In this document: in pieces, positions 1 to 7,438 of the stretch
How the letters are laid out: each line of letters starts with the position of its first letter
Numbering within the stretch: position 1 is the first letter of the stretch
Source: Chondrocystis sp. NIES-4102
Lineage (GTDB): Bacteria > Cyanobacteriota > Cyanobacteriia > Cyanobacteriales > Xenococcaceae
Direction: 5' to 3'
Assembly: GCA_002368355.1 (NCBI GenBank)
Contig: AP018281.1
Location: forward strand, 1,426,001 to 1,490,000
DNA length: 64,000 nt
The notes under the pieces: model-generated
Database searches by the model: none
Seen by the model: the letters and a program-made list of their open reading frames with translations, nothing else
What the model was told of the DNA's origin: nothing
Made by a program: the position numbers and the translations under genes

Positions 1-260
1 GTTTCCTGCTTATCAAACACAAAATCTACTAGTGAGTCAAAAGATTTCTTAGTTAAATTATTACTACTTAAACGTAGATAATCTAAGTGAATAAAATTCT
101 TGAGAAATTTAAATTGGGAGTAAGTTTTAGTAGGTAAAAGATAGTTAAAGCTATTAGTAGTAAGAGAAAGAGTATTATGAAGGGATAGCGTGGTATTACT
201 AGAACAATTTTCTACAACTAATAACTGCTTGTTGCTGCTTTGGATATTTGGTTTTATCAT
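1..260 (-). CDS. Partial hypothetical protein at left window edge
   Basis: An open frame of 86 codons runs from an ATG at 258-260 to the window edge without a stop. It begins MIKPNIQSSNKQLL and is rich in Asn, Ser, Leu and Thr. I recognise no family or motif, and no clear Shine-Dalgarno sequence precedes the ATG. The start overlaps the 10-mer TTATCATGAT (254-263), which recurs at the sfnG junction, so the gene may belong to a second element or a neighbouring cassette. Codon choice (TTA, ACT, AAT) fits an AT-rich cyanobacterial gene, but a chance open frame cannot be excluded. The rest lies outside the window. Confidence 0.4.
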   Translation of the reverse strand, partial: MIKPNIQSSNKQLLVVENCSSNTTLSLHNTLSLTTNSFNYLLPTKTYSQFKFLKNFIHLDYLRLSSNNLTKKSFDSLVDFVFDKQE

Positions 261-263
261 GAT
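254..263 (+). repeat. Candidate attachment core, left copy (TTATCATGAT)
   Basis: This is an exact 10-bp match, same orientation, to 2955-2964 at the sfnG junction. Joining the two copies does not restore an SfnG-like protein: the frame would read WLDHDKTKYPKQQQ and soon stop. If real, it is more likely a junction between two elements than the original gene boundary. Confidence 0.35.
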
Positions 264-428
264 GCTTAGTGATTAAAAGTGAGTTCTCTTGACAGGGCTT
301 ATTTTTTTTTGTCTGTTTACCCTAACCTAGTATTCCTGTACTGTTATAGCTGCTTAACTTTAAGCTGTCGAATTAGGATACAAGTACTCGTAGAAATTGG
401 AACTAAGCTTTACTTACAGTTACCCTAT

Positions 429-469
429 ACCCGTTACCTAAAACGTAATATAAAAACGTATTACGTTTT
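429..469 (+). repeat. Hairpin 1 with shared 14-nt lead-in
   Basis: ACCCGTTACCTAAA at 429-442 runs into a perfect 10-bp inverted repeat: AAAACGTAAT at 440-449 and ATTACGTTTT at 460-469, loop 450-459. The same 14-mer leads into hairpin 2, and with one change into hairpin 3 on the other strand, although the three stems differ in sequence. Confidence 0.6.
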
Positions 470-564
470 TAGATACCCTCCCTTACTCACTAATTACCTT
501 AGTTAGATTCTCTTGGGTATGTATAAAAAAATACTTATTTACTTTGTAGATTAACCACTAGTGT

Positions 565-605
565 ACCCGTTACCTAAATAGTGACACTTTAAAGTGACAC
601 TATTT
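565..605 (+). repeat. Hairpin 2 with shared 14-nt lead-in
   Basis: ACCCGTTACCTAAA at 565-578 is identical to 429-442. Its last bases start the stem: AAATAGTG at 576-583 pairs with CACTATTT at 598-605. Between them CACTTTAAAGTG (585-596) is itself a perfect palindrome, giving a long, nearly continuous stem with single unpaired A residues. The lead-in is conserved but the stem sequence is not that of hairpin 1. Confidence 0.6.
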
Positions 606-1032
606 TATATATGCCCCCTTACATTGACTTGAGATGAATTTAAGCTTTTTGTTAGGTTACAGACTGTAGGTATTTCAGATAACATTCTTTAGGGGCTTGT
701 TATTGGTTATTTTACGTCTTCGCTCTCGTTCGTCCAGTATCTCCGTTTCACCTCGACTCTACGAGCTAGTACTTGACTAACTATCGCTTAGACTATTTTT
801 TTATTTAGGCAGCCCTCAAGGAATATTATCACTCATTATATATGCGACCTATAGGACGTAATTTGATTAGAACGTACTTTAGCAGTCACAACTATTAGCA
901 TCAGTATAATGATTATTGATTATCTGATGTATTTTAGTATTATCGTTTGTTACTAGCTTGAGATGATTGAGCAACTAATAATTGAAACTAAAAAAGAACT
1001 TAGTACTGTTTTGGGTGAGTTGGTAGGCGTAT

Positions 1033-1076
1033 CTAAAATAGTTGCACGTTTTTGTGCAACTATTTAGGTAATGGGT
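1033..1076 (-). repeat. Hairpin 3, inverted orientation
   Basis: ATAGTTGCAC (1038-1047) pairs with GTGCAACTAT (1054-1063) around a GTTTTT loop; flanking CTAAA and TTTAG extend the stem imperfectly. Read on the minus strand, the lead-in is ACCCATTACCTAAA (1076-1063), one base different from the lead-in of hairpins 1 and 2. The stem is again different in sequence but fully paired. Confidence 0.6.
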
Positions 1077-1240
1077 AATGCTCGTAAATAATCTTATAAA
1101 AATAACTCTCTATTACTCAAGCTTTGCTGTTGACGCAGCCCTAGTATATATATCCTGCCGAGGGTAGCTAATTTAAAATTATTAGTTGTGCTTTATGTTT
1201 ATAGTAGCTATTAGTGTAATGTTTACTATTGTCAGAAAAA

Positions 1241-1271
1241 AATCAAAGACTCTTATAAGGAATCTTTGATT
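1241..1271 (-). terminator. Probable terminator of the recombinase gene
   Basis: AATCAAAGA at 1241-1249 and TCTTTGATT at 1263-1271 are perfect inverted arms; the intervening bases also pair almost completely. On the minus strand the palindrome is followed by a run of T (A residues at 1236-1242 on the plus strand). It lies about 110 bp downstream of the recombinase stop codon. The stem is AT-rich, so strength is uncertain. Confidence 0.55.
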
Positions 1272-1380
1272 AGCTTGGTTACTTGTATTTAAGATTTGAT
1301 TACTTTATTTGTTTATATTCGTTTTGATATATCTCTATCGTTCTCGTGTAAGCTATCTGACAGCAAACGGCTATTAGTTC

Positions 1381-2862
1381 TTATTTCTGTTTCCTGCTAT
1401 CTTCTATCGCTTCATACATTTTGAGCTTAGTCTTGAGCATTTCGTTTTCATTTTCAAGATGACTTATTTTGTCTTTTAAGGCTTTGATTTCTATGTTGGC
1501 TTTATCTAGTTCAGAACGGCTTTCTTTGTCCTTAGAAATCGAATCTAGCATTCCCTGTAGCTTTACTTCGGTACTCATGTGTCGCAGGTAGTTGTTACTG
1601 TTCATCTGTAGCGAATGACCTAAGCTGTCAGCTAAAACTTTAGGCTTGTAGCCTAGTAGATGTCCTCTGTGATTATAGGCATGACGCAAAGCGTGAGGTG
1701 TGAATCCGTAACCGCGTCTAATGAACCAGTGGCAGGACTTACCAGTGCAACTGTAAGTTCCCTGACTGTTACCTAATGTCTTCAAAGGATTCTCGATATC
1801 AGGCAGATTAAAAGACTGTAAAAGATTAAATTCTTGTACCCAATCCGAACCCTCTGGAGAAAGAGGCATAGCCATCCTATAGCCAGTTTTAGTAGTGTGC
1901 TTAATACAAAGTATACGGTCTTTGTTTTCTGGGTCTAGTATCGCAGGGATTACCACGTCACCTAATGTATGCTGAGTAGCCGTTTCATCGTCGTCACCAT
2001 CGTCTACTATCACCCAATCCCCACTCTTAAGAGTCACTGGTTTATCCCAATTGGCTATATTCCACGCTTCATGTATTCGTAGTCCATAAGTAGCCAACAG
2101 ACCGTAAAGAAACTGCCATTGAGAGTATCTATGAAGATACCTTCTGTCGCATAGACGACTAGGAATAAACCCAGTTCTATAAACCTCGGCTATACGTTTA
2201 TCGCTAGGTACGTTTTTATCTTCGCGCTTAGGTTTATTATTAGCCTTGTATTCTTTAATGACCGTTTTATAATCACTGTTGTCAAAATACTTGAGGAACG
2301 CTACTAGTCCGTTAAGACAGCGTTTTCTAGCATCACTATTATTTTGGGTTAAATCTACAACCTGCCTGACTACAGATAAAGATATGGGTTTATCTAGTTC
2401 AGTCAGAACCGTTTCAATTTGTCTACAGGTATCATACCAAGTTTTTTGTGGGTTCTTATTACCCTTCCTTTGCTTAAAGTAATGAGCCTTATATTGCTCC
2501 AACATCTCTTTACAGGTAAGTACTTTAGCTCTTTCAGTAGTGTCTTTACCTATTAAGGCGTTATACCAATCCCAAGTGAATTGATTAGCTGCTAATTGAC
2601 CAGTAACTAGTGAAGCTATTCTTTCAGCTTCATCTATTCCTTTAGGGTTTAAAACGATACCACCTAAACCGACATTCTTCTGAGGGCTACCGTTACCATC
2701 ATTAAAATTAAACTGTAACGTTAATGAATTACGTTTAGCTACTATCTTTGCTCTCTTACCTCGTCTCCCTATTTGTTCTAAACGGCTGTTAGCCTCGTCT
2801 ACTAAGCGTTTGACGTGATAACCGCCATCATTAGGCAACTGTTCTGATACTAGTCTAACCAT
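1381..2862 (-). CDS. Tyrosine recombinase / phage-type integrase
   Basis: A 493-aa site-specific recombinase of the tyrosine class. The catalytic set is visible: Arg262 in TYGLRIHEAW, a possible box-II Lys near residue 325 (TTKTGY), His390 and Arg393 in HALRHAY, His416 in SLGHS and nucleophile Tyr425 in NNYLRH. The size and the GLRIHEAW and LRHAY motifs recall the large cyanobacterial recombinases related to XisA and XisC, which excise elements from nifD and hupL; that kinship is from memory. After the catalytic Tyr there is an unusual C-terminal coiled coil (about 447-486) with leucines at heptad spacing. AAGGAA precedes the ATG at a usable distance. The gene sits at the right edge of the element, next to the broken sfnG. 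No xisH, xisI or excisionase-like gene is seen in the window. Confidence 0.88.
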   Translation of the reverse strand: MVRLVSEQLPNDGGYHVKRLVDEANSRLEQIGRRGKRAKIVAKRNSLTLQFNFNDGNGSPQKNVGLGGIVLNPKGIDEAERIASLVTGQLAANQFTWDWYNALIGKDTTERAKVLTCKEMLEQYKAHYFKQRKGNKNPQKTWYDTCRQIETVLTELDKPISLSVVRQVVDLTQNNSDARKRCLNGLVAFLKYFDNSDYKTVIKEYKANNKPKREDKNVPSDKRIAEVYRTGFIPSRLCDRRYLHRYSQWQFLYGLLATYGLRIHEAWNIANWDKPVTLKSGDWVIVDDGDDDETATQHTLGDVVIPAILDPENKDRILCIKHTTKTGYRMAMPLSPEGSDWVQEFNLLQSFNLPDIENPLKTLGNSQGTYSCTGKSCHWFIRRGYGFTPHALRHAYNHRGHLLGYKPKVLADSLGHSLQMNSNNYLRHMSTEVKLQGMLDSISKDKESRSELDKANIEIKALKDKISHLENENEMLKTKLKMYEAIEDSRKQK

Positions 2863-2911
2863 TCCTTATTCGTTCCTTAAAACTATAACTGTAGTATGTT
2901 TGTATAAGGCT

Positions 2912-3361
2912 CTAATCCTTATATAGAGAGTATAGCACAAGACGGTGCAGGATCTTATCATGATCTAGCCAAGGTTCGCCATAAATAGTAAATTCATTCT
3001 TGAACCAACCGCTCACTACATTGAGGCAAAAACGACCTTTGGAGAGAAAGTCAATTGTCGCACCCATCTTGGCAACCACCCCTGGATGCCATAACCCTGG
3101 ATGCACTGCTGCAATTAATTTGAGTTTTTTAGTCACAGGAGCTAAGGCTGCTACTGTAGTTAATGCTTCTAGTTGATATTCAGCACCATAACTTGCAATA
3201 AATCTAGCTTGTGCTAGGGCATAGTCGAAGCCTACATTTTCGGCAATTCTAACTATTTTGGCATTGTAATCGTAAGTCCAATTAGTATGTTGAGGGATCT
3301 TGCTTACGACCAAACCACCGCTTACATTAGGAATCCAGTAAGCAAACTTGATATCTACCAT
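2912..3361 (-). pseudogene. sfnG: 5' fragment of dimethyl-sulfone monooxygenase gene, cut by an insertion
   Basis: A 149-codon frame with good initiation (AAGGAG before the ATG). Residues 1 to about 135 read as the N-terminus of an FMNH2-dependent group C flavin monooxygenase, closest in my recollection to SfnG, which converts dimethyl sulfone to methanesulfinate. Such proteins are about 360 aa. Resemblance stops after GEPWLDHD; the last 13 residues (ILHRLVLYSLYKD) and the stop codon come from the inserted element. Most of the TIM barrel is missing, so this form should be inactive. It is the last gene of the ssu operon, 58 bp after ssuE. If the element can excise, the gene would be rebuilt; the remaining 3' part is not in the window. 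Confidence 0.8.
2955..2964 (+). repeat. Candidate attachment core at the sfnG junction (TTATCATGAT)
   Basis: This 10-mer lies where the SfnG match ends (minus-strand codons for HD then AAG). The identical 10-mer is found at 254-263. The recombinase start codon is about 90 bp inside. Whether recombination truly happens here is inference. Confidence 0.45.
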
Positions 3362-3418
3362 AGTTACTCCTTAATGATGAATGTAAATTGGCAAAAAACT
3401 GTTATAGATCTAAACTTT

Positions 3419-3985
3419 TTAAGTTGTTTTAACTAATTCTTGAGAAATTGCTGGCAAACCGTTGCTAACTGCCACCAACTCTTGTAAGGCTGCTTTAAGG
3501 CGTTGATCGCTATCTTCGTTGAGTTGAACCTCGCCATTTGCCTGGAGTTGAATTTGTTTGTCTACTAAATAAATCGTCCCTAAAATATATCTTGCTCCTA
3601 ACTCAGACAAAACTGGTTTAAGAGCGTAATCAACTGATAACAAATGCGCCAGCGATCCGCCTGTAGCTAAAGGCAGAATAACTTTGCCAGAAAAGGCTTT
3701 TTGAGGGAGCAAGTCTAAGAACGCCTTTAATAGCCCTGTATAGGCAGCTTTATATATGGGGGTAGCAATAATTAAAGCATTGGCATTAGCAACTATAGCT
3801 TTTGTCGGTTCAAAGGTAGGACTATCATATTGCCCAAAAATCAAATCTTCAGGCGTTAAATCCCGAATAGAAATAATTTCGGTTTGAATTTTTTGTTGCT
3901 GTAAAATTTTAGTAGCATACTCTAAAATAGCGTAACTTTTAGATGGATAAGAAGGACTTCCAGCGATCGCCACTACATAAACCAT
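3419..3985 (-). CDS. ssuE: NAD(P)H-dependent FMN reductase
   Basis: A 188-aa flavodoxin-fold protein of the SsuE group. It reduces FMN with NAD(P)H and hands FMNH2 to two-component flavin monooxygenases. The N-terminal AIAGSPSYPSKS is the FMN-phosphate loop, and ATPIYKAAYTGLLKAFLDLLP (about 93-113) is the usual second flavin-binding segment. Length matches the family. It lies 13 bp after ssuB and upstream of the sfnG fragment, so it was placed to serve both SsuD (6255-7418) and the former SfnG. Cytoplasmic. Confidence 0.9.
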   Translation of the reverse strand: MVYVVAIAGSPSYPSKSYAILEYATKILQQQKIQTEIISIRDLTPEDLIFGQYDSPTFEPTKAIVANANALIIATPIYKAAYTGLLKAFLDLLPQKAFSGKVILPLATGGSLAHLLSVDYALKPVLSELGARYILGTIYLVDKQIQLQANGEVQLNEDSDQRLKAALQELVAVSNGLPAISQELVKTT

Positions 3986-3998
3986 AGATAAATCTCCT

Positions 3999-4772
3999 TT
4001 ATTTAATCTTTGAGGAAGTTAATTGTTTGTTTGAAGTTAGTTTTTTAGAAGTAGTTGGACTAATCAGTACTCGCTCTAAAATACGTTCTACTAAAGCTGC
4101 AAACATAGCATTACCGCGTTGACGAGGGCGAGGTAAAGGCACAGGTATATCTAACTGCACTCGACCTGCTTCTAATAAGATGACGCGATCGGCTAAAATT
4201 ACTGCTTCTTCAACATCATGGGTGATTAACAAAGTTGTAAATCGTTGTTTTTGCCAAAGATGCTCGATCAATCGTTGCATTTCGATACGGGTTAAAGCAT
4301 CTAACGCCCCTAAAGGTTCATCCAATAGTAGTAAACGCGGTTGACTAACTAAAGCTCTAGCTAGAGCAACTCGTTGACGTTGTCCACCAGAAAGTGAGGT
4401 AATCCAATCATTAGAGCGATCTCGTAAGCCGACCTGTTCTAATGCCCACATAGCTTGGGATACCCAATTACCTTTTTGTCCTATACCGACGTTTTCTAAA
4501 ACTCGTTTCCATAGTAATAACCGCTCATCCTGAAACATCATACGGGCGGATTGATTCAGCTTCTTTAAGGGTTTACCGTCAATCAAGATGCCACCACTAC
4601 TGGGAATTTCCAGCCCAGCAATTAGTCTTAATAGGGTGCTTTTACCACACCCACTACGTCCAACAATTGCCACAAATTCGCCACTGGCAATTTCTAAATC
4701 TAATTTTTCTAAAACCTGTTGTTGATTATAGGATTTGCTTAACTCTAAAATTTTTAGGTCTGCTGCTTGCAT
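3999..4772 (-). CDS. ssuB: Aliphatic sulfonate ABC transporter, ATP-binding subunit
   Basis: A 257-aa ABC ATPase of the nitrate/sulfonate/taurine class. Walker [10 protein letters not shown] is near residues 38-46, the signature LSGGQRQR near 128, Walker [13 protein letters not shown] near 148 and the switch His in [10 protein letters not shown]. It would energise import of alkanesulfonates with SsuC and SsuA. The C-terminus ends in a Ser/Thr/Lys-rich tail. It is 36 bp downstream of ssuC and 13 bp upstream of ssuE. The organosulfur genes around it favour sulfonate over nitrate or taurine. Confidence 0.92.
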   Translation of the reverse strand: MQAADLKILELSKSYNQQQVLEKLDLEIASGEFVAIVGRSGCGKSTLLRLIAGLEIPSSGGILIDGKPLKKLNQSARMMFQDERLLLWKRVLENVGIGQKGNWVSQAMWALEQVGLRDRSNDWITSLSGGQRQRVALARALVSQPRLLLLDEPLGALDALTRIEMQRLIEHLWQKQRFTTLLITHDVEEAVILADRVILLEAGRVQLDIPVPLPRPRQRGNAMFAALVERILERVLISPTTSKKLTSNKQLTSSKIK

Positions 4773-4808
4773 TATAAATTTTCTGCTCCTAACCTTTAAG
4801 TAGGTTAA

Positions 4809-5588
4809 TTAAAGTTGATAACTGGGATGCCACTGAAGCAACTTTGTTTCCAGTTGACGGGCGATGACATCTGCAAATTTTCCTAATAGGGCGTACAGTA
4901 AGATAGCAAACACCACCACATCCGTTTGCATAAACTCACGAGCATTCATTGCCAGATAGCCGATTCCTGAGTTGGCTGCGATCGTTTCGGCTACAATTAA
5001 GGTCAGCCACATAATTCCTAACGCATAACGTACTCCAACTAAGATTGATGGTAATGCGCCTGGAAGAATGATTTGCCAAAATAGATCCCAAAATGAAAGT
5101 CCATAAATTTTGCCCATTTCTAGTAGACCTCGATCAATAGTACGAATTCCCAAATAAGTATTTATATAAATGGGAAATAAAACCCCGATCGCAACTAAGA
5201 AAATTCTGCCACTATCGCCAATACCAAACCAAAGGATTACTAGAGGTATCATGGCTAGATGGGGAATGTTTCGCAACATCTGGACGGAAGTATCTAAAAG
5301 AAGTTCTGACCATCGAAAGACACCGTTTAACAGACCTAAAATGAAGCCTATCGCACCACCGATAATGAATCCCCATATCGCCCGAACAGCACTAATATAA
5401 ATATGTTTGTATAATTCACCTGTGCTAGCTAAATGAATACCTGCCCTGACTACAGCAATAGGTGTCGGTAAAACTTTAGTAGAAATTAAACCTACCTGTG
5501 CCAATACTTGCCAAATAAGCAACAGTAAAATGGGTAGTATCCAAGGGGCAACTAGTCTTAATTGTTTTTTGTTTAAGATCTTATTCAT
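4809..5588 (-). CDS. ssuC: Aliphatic sulfonate ABC transporter, permease
   Basis: A 259-aa inner-membrane permease of the BPD_transp_1 family, with about six hydrophobic segments; the first is at 12-31. The EAA-type loop for contact with the ATPase is seen around 150-175 (MGKIYGLSFWDLFWQIILPGALPSILVG in part). Its ATG (5586-5588) lies inside the last codons of the carbonic-anhydrase-like gene, an 8-bp overlap that suggests translational coupling. It forms the membrane channel for SsuA-delivered sulfonates. Confidence 0.92.
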   Translation of the reverse strand: MNKILNKKQLRLVAPWILPILLLLIWQVLAQVGLISTKVLPTPIAVVRAGIHLASTGELYKHIYISAVRAIWGFIIGGAIGFILGLLNGVFRWSELLLDTSVQMLRNIPHLAMIPLVILWFGIGDSGRIFLVAIGVLFPIYINTYLGIRTIDRGLLEMGKIYGLSFWDLFWQIILPGALPSILVGVRYALGIMWLTLIVAETIAANSGIGYLAMNAREFMQTDVVVFAILLYALLGKFADVIARQLETKLLQWHPSYQL

Positions 5589-6219
5589 CAGCAGAATTAG
5601 TTAAAGATGCCAAAACTGATTTCTCTTGCCTTATTTTCATGGCTTCTGCTGTATTAACTTGCTCACTTAAGCGTTCAAAAGGACGGCGCAAACTTTGTGT
5701 TTCTACTTCCCATATATAACTATGAATTTTTACCTTATCTGGAATTAAAGGTGATTTTTTCAACAATTCCACTTGTTTGAGCGCGATCGCATCTACATTA
5801 GTAAAGGTTTTAATCCAATTGGAAAAAACTCCTTGATTTAGCTTCAAATCTGGTAGAGATGGGTCTAAATCGACTTGATCAACATTAATACCTCTATCTT
5901 TCAAAACTTGGGTGATCAAATCCCCAGAAGCCGTCATCATACCGCACTCAGTATGATTGAGAACAATAATTTCTTGAGTTCCAAAAAACTGTGTTGTCAG
6001 CATAGCTGAACGAATTGCATCATCTGTCACTAGTCCGCCAGCATTACGAAAAATATGAGCATCTCCTAGTTCAATTCCTAACGCTTTTTCTACAGGTAAT
6101 CGTTCATCCATACAGGCTAAAACCCATAAACGTTTATTGTTTGGAATGCCCAATTGTCTGCGCAGCGACCAATTACGTCTTTCTTCAAGCTTATGCTCGA
6201 TTTGCTTATATAAACTCAT
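5581..6219 (-). CDS. Beta-carbonic-anhydrase-like zinc enzyme in the sulfonate operon
   Basis: A 212-aa protein with the beta-carbonic anhydrase zinc site: Cys36, Asp38 and Arg40 in CMDER, then His89 and Cys92 in LNHTECGMM, plus FRNAGG at 57-62. The family hydrates CO2, but close relatives hydrolyse carbonyl sulfide or carbon disulfide to H2S and CO2. It sits between ssuD and ssuC and overlaps ssuC by 8 bp, so it is made with sulfonate-uptake proteins. That placement makes a role on COS, CS2 or another sulfur one-carbon compound plausible, though pH or CO2 balance is also possible. No signal peptide, so cytoplasmic. The fold is sure; the substrate is not. Confidence 0.85.
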   Translation of the reverse strand: MSLYKQIEHKLEERRNWSLRRQLGIPNNKRLWVLACMDERLPVEKALGIELGDAHIFRNAGGLVTDDAIRSAMLTTQFFGTQEIIVLNHTECGMMTASGDLITQVLKDRGINVDQVDLDPSLPDLKLNQGVFSNWIKTFTNVDAIALKQVELLKKSPLIPDKVKIHSYIWEVETQSLRRPFERLSEQVNTAEAMKIRQEKSVLASLTNSADE

Positions 6220-6254
6220 AGCTTATTTCCCTATAATTACAAATCAACTTTTCT

Positions 6255-7418
6255 TCAATCTACAAAGGTAGCTATTTGATCTTTAAATTCCTGTTGAGGA
6301 AAATGATGATTAGCTATTATTTCGCCAAAAGGACTAAACATCACTTGCTCTGGAAGTGCTGGCAAGTTTTCCAAGGGTAAACGGGGAAATAATAATTCTG
6401 CTACACGGTAGGCTTCTTCTAAATGAGGATAACCAGATAAAATAAAATTCTCTATTCCTAAATTTGCATACTCTAACATCCTGGCTGCTACAGTATCAGG
6501 ATCGCCAACTAAAGCAGTTCCAGCCCCGCCTCTAACTAAACCAATCCCAGCCCATAAATTAGGACTTATTTCTAGCGTCTCACGCTTACCTTGATGTAGT
6601 GAACTCATACGCCTTTGTCCTTCCGAATCCATACGAGCATATGCCTTTTGAGCCGTGGCGATCGCTTGCTCATCCACATATCTAATTAGTTGATTAGCTG
6701 CATCCCAGGCTTGGCTTGCTGTTTCTCGCACAATTACGTGTAAACGAATTCCAAAGCGTAATTTCCGTCCCTGTTGTTCCGCTAAATGACGAACTTGAGC
6801 AATTTTTTGAGCTACTTGATCTGGGGTTTCTCCCCAAGTTAAATAGACATCTATATGTTTAGCTGCAACTTCTTGAGCGATCGCTGAAGAACCACCAAAC
6901 CATAAAGGAGGGTAGGGTTTTTGTAGAGAAGAAAACATTAATTTTCCACCACGAATGTTTAGATGTTCACCTTGAAAATGAGTTTCTGCTTCACAATTTA
7001 GCGATCGCCATGCAGTTAAAAATTCATCTGTTAGTTGATAACGTTCTGTATGATTTAAATGCAATCCATCTCCTGCTAATTCAATCGGATCGCCACCCGT
7101 AACAACGTTAATTAACAAGCGTCCCCCAGACAAGCGATCAAAAGTAGCAGCCATACGTGCAGCAACTGCGGGTGAAACTAATCCAGGACGCACCGCTACC
7201 AGAAAGCGCATCCGTTGGGTATGTGCCATCAGGGTTGCAGCGACTATCCAGGCATCTTCACAGGATCTTCCTGTCGGTAGTAACGCTCCCGTATACCCCA
7301 AGCGATCGACAGCTTGAGCAATTTGTGTCAGATAAGTGATATCGGTTGCTCGTCCACCAATTGTCGTACCTAAATAATGACCATCTCCATGAGTGGGAAT
7401 AAACCAAAGAACTTGCAT
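6255..7418 (-). CDS. ssuD: FMNH2-dependent alkanesulfonate monooxygenase
   Basis: A 387-aa bacterial luciferase-like flavin monooxygenase. It cleaves alkanesulfonates with FMNH2 and O2 to an aldehyde and sulfite. The N-terminus [26 protein letters not shown] near 104-111, the WFGGSS segment and [18 protein letters not shown] near the C-terminal third are typical of SsuD. Length is close to that of E. coli SsuD. It is 20 bp after ssuA and 35 bp before the carbonic-anhydrase-like gene; reduced flavin would come from SsuE in the same operon. Product sulfite feeds sulfite reductase. Confidence 0.93.
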   Translation of the reverse strand: MQVLWFIPTHGDGHYLGTTIGGRATDITYLTQIAQAVDRLGYTGALLPTGRSCEDAWIVAATLMAHTQRMRFLVAVRPGLVSPAVAARMAATFDRLSGGRLLINVVTGGDPIELAGDGLHLNHTERYQLTDEFLTAWRSLNCEAETHFQGEHLNIRGGKLMFSSLQKPYPPLWFGGSSAIAQEVAAKHIDVYLTWGETPDQVAQKIAQVRHLAEQQGRKLRFGIRLHVIVRETASQAWDAANQLIRYVDEQAIATAQKAYARMDSEGQRRMSSLHQGKRETLEISPNLWAGIGLVRGGAGTALVGDPDTVAARMLEYANLGIENFILSGYPHLEEAYRVAELLFPRLPLENLPALPEQVMFSPFGEIIANHHFPQQEFKDQIATFVD

Positions 7419-7438
7419 AATATGTATCTCCCTACATT

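Larger units (their letters stand above)
261..1380. other. Gene-poor stretch of the element
   Basis: About 1.1 kb without a convincing gene. Open frames here are short, start at GTG and lack ribosome sites or family resemblance. What it does hold is structure: three hairpins with a common ACCC(G/A)TTACCTAAA lead-in (429-469, 565-605, 1033-1076) and a long AT-rich palindrome (1241-1271) that fits a terminator for the recombinase gene. Confidence 0.6.
254..2964. mobile_element. Putative integrative element carrying a tyrosine recombinase, inserted in sfnG
   Basis: Seen: a tyrosine recombinase lies about 90 bp inside a point where an otherwise normal sfnG reading frame stops matching its family. 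The 10-mer TTATCATGAT occurs in the same orientation at 254-263 and at that point, 2955-2964. The interval contains one gene, a terminator and three related hairpins, and I found no HIP1 palindrome in it. Inferred: the junction is an attachment site and the element was placed by its own recombinase, much as xisA or xisC sit beside the edge of cyanobacterial programmed elements. The left boundary is uncertain, because DNA left of 254 does not continue sfnG. The element could be tandem, nested or larger than shown. Confidence 0.5.

Noticed and set aside
254-263. Simple reading of 254-263 as the left attachment site that would rebuild sfnG
   Set aside because: Joining 253 to 2964 gives a non-SfnG sequence that soon stops. 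The repeat is kept as a candidate only, possibly an inter-element joint.
279-506. 75-codon frame in the element
   Set aside because: GTG start, no ribosome site, and it crosses the conserved lead-in and stem of hairpin 1. Better explained as chance.
4809-5588. Nitrate or taurine transporter rather than sulfonate
   Set aside because: The permease alone is ambiguous, but ssuD, ssuE and the sfnG fragment in the same operon decide for sulfonate.
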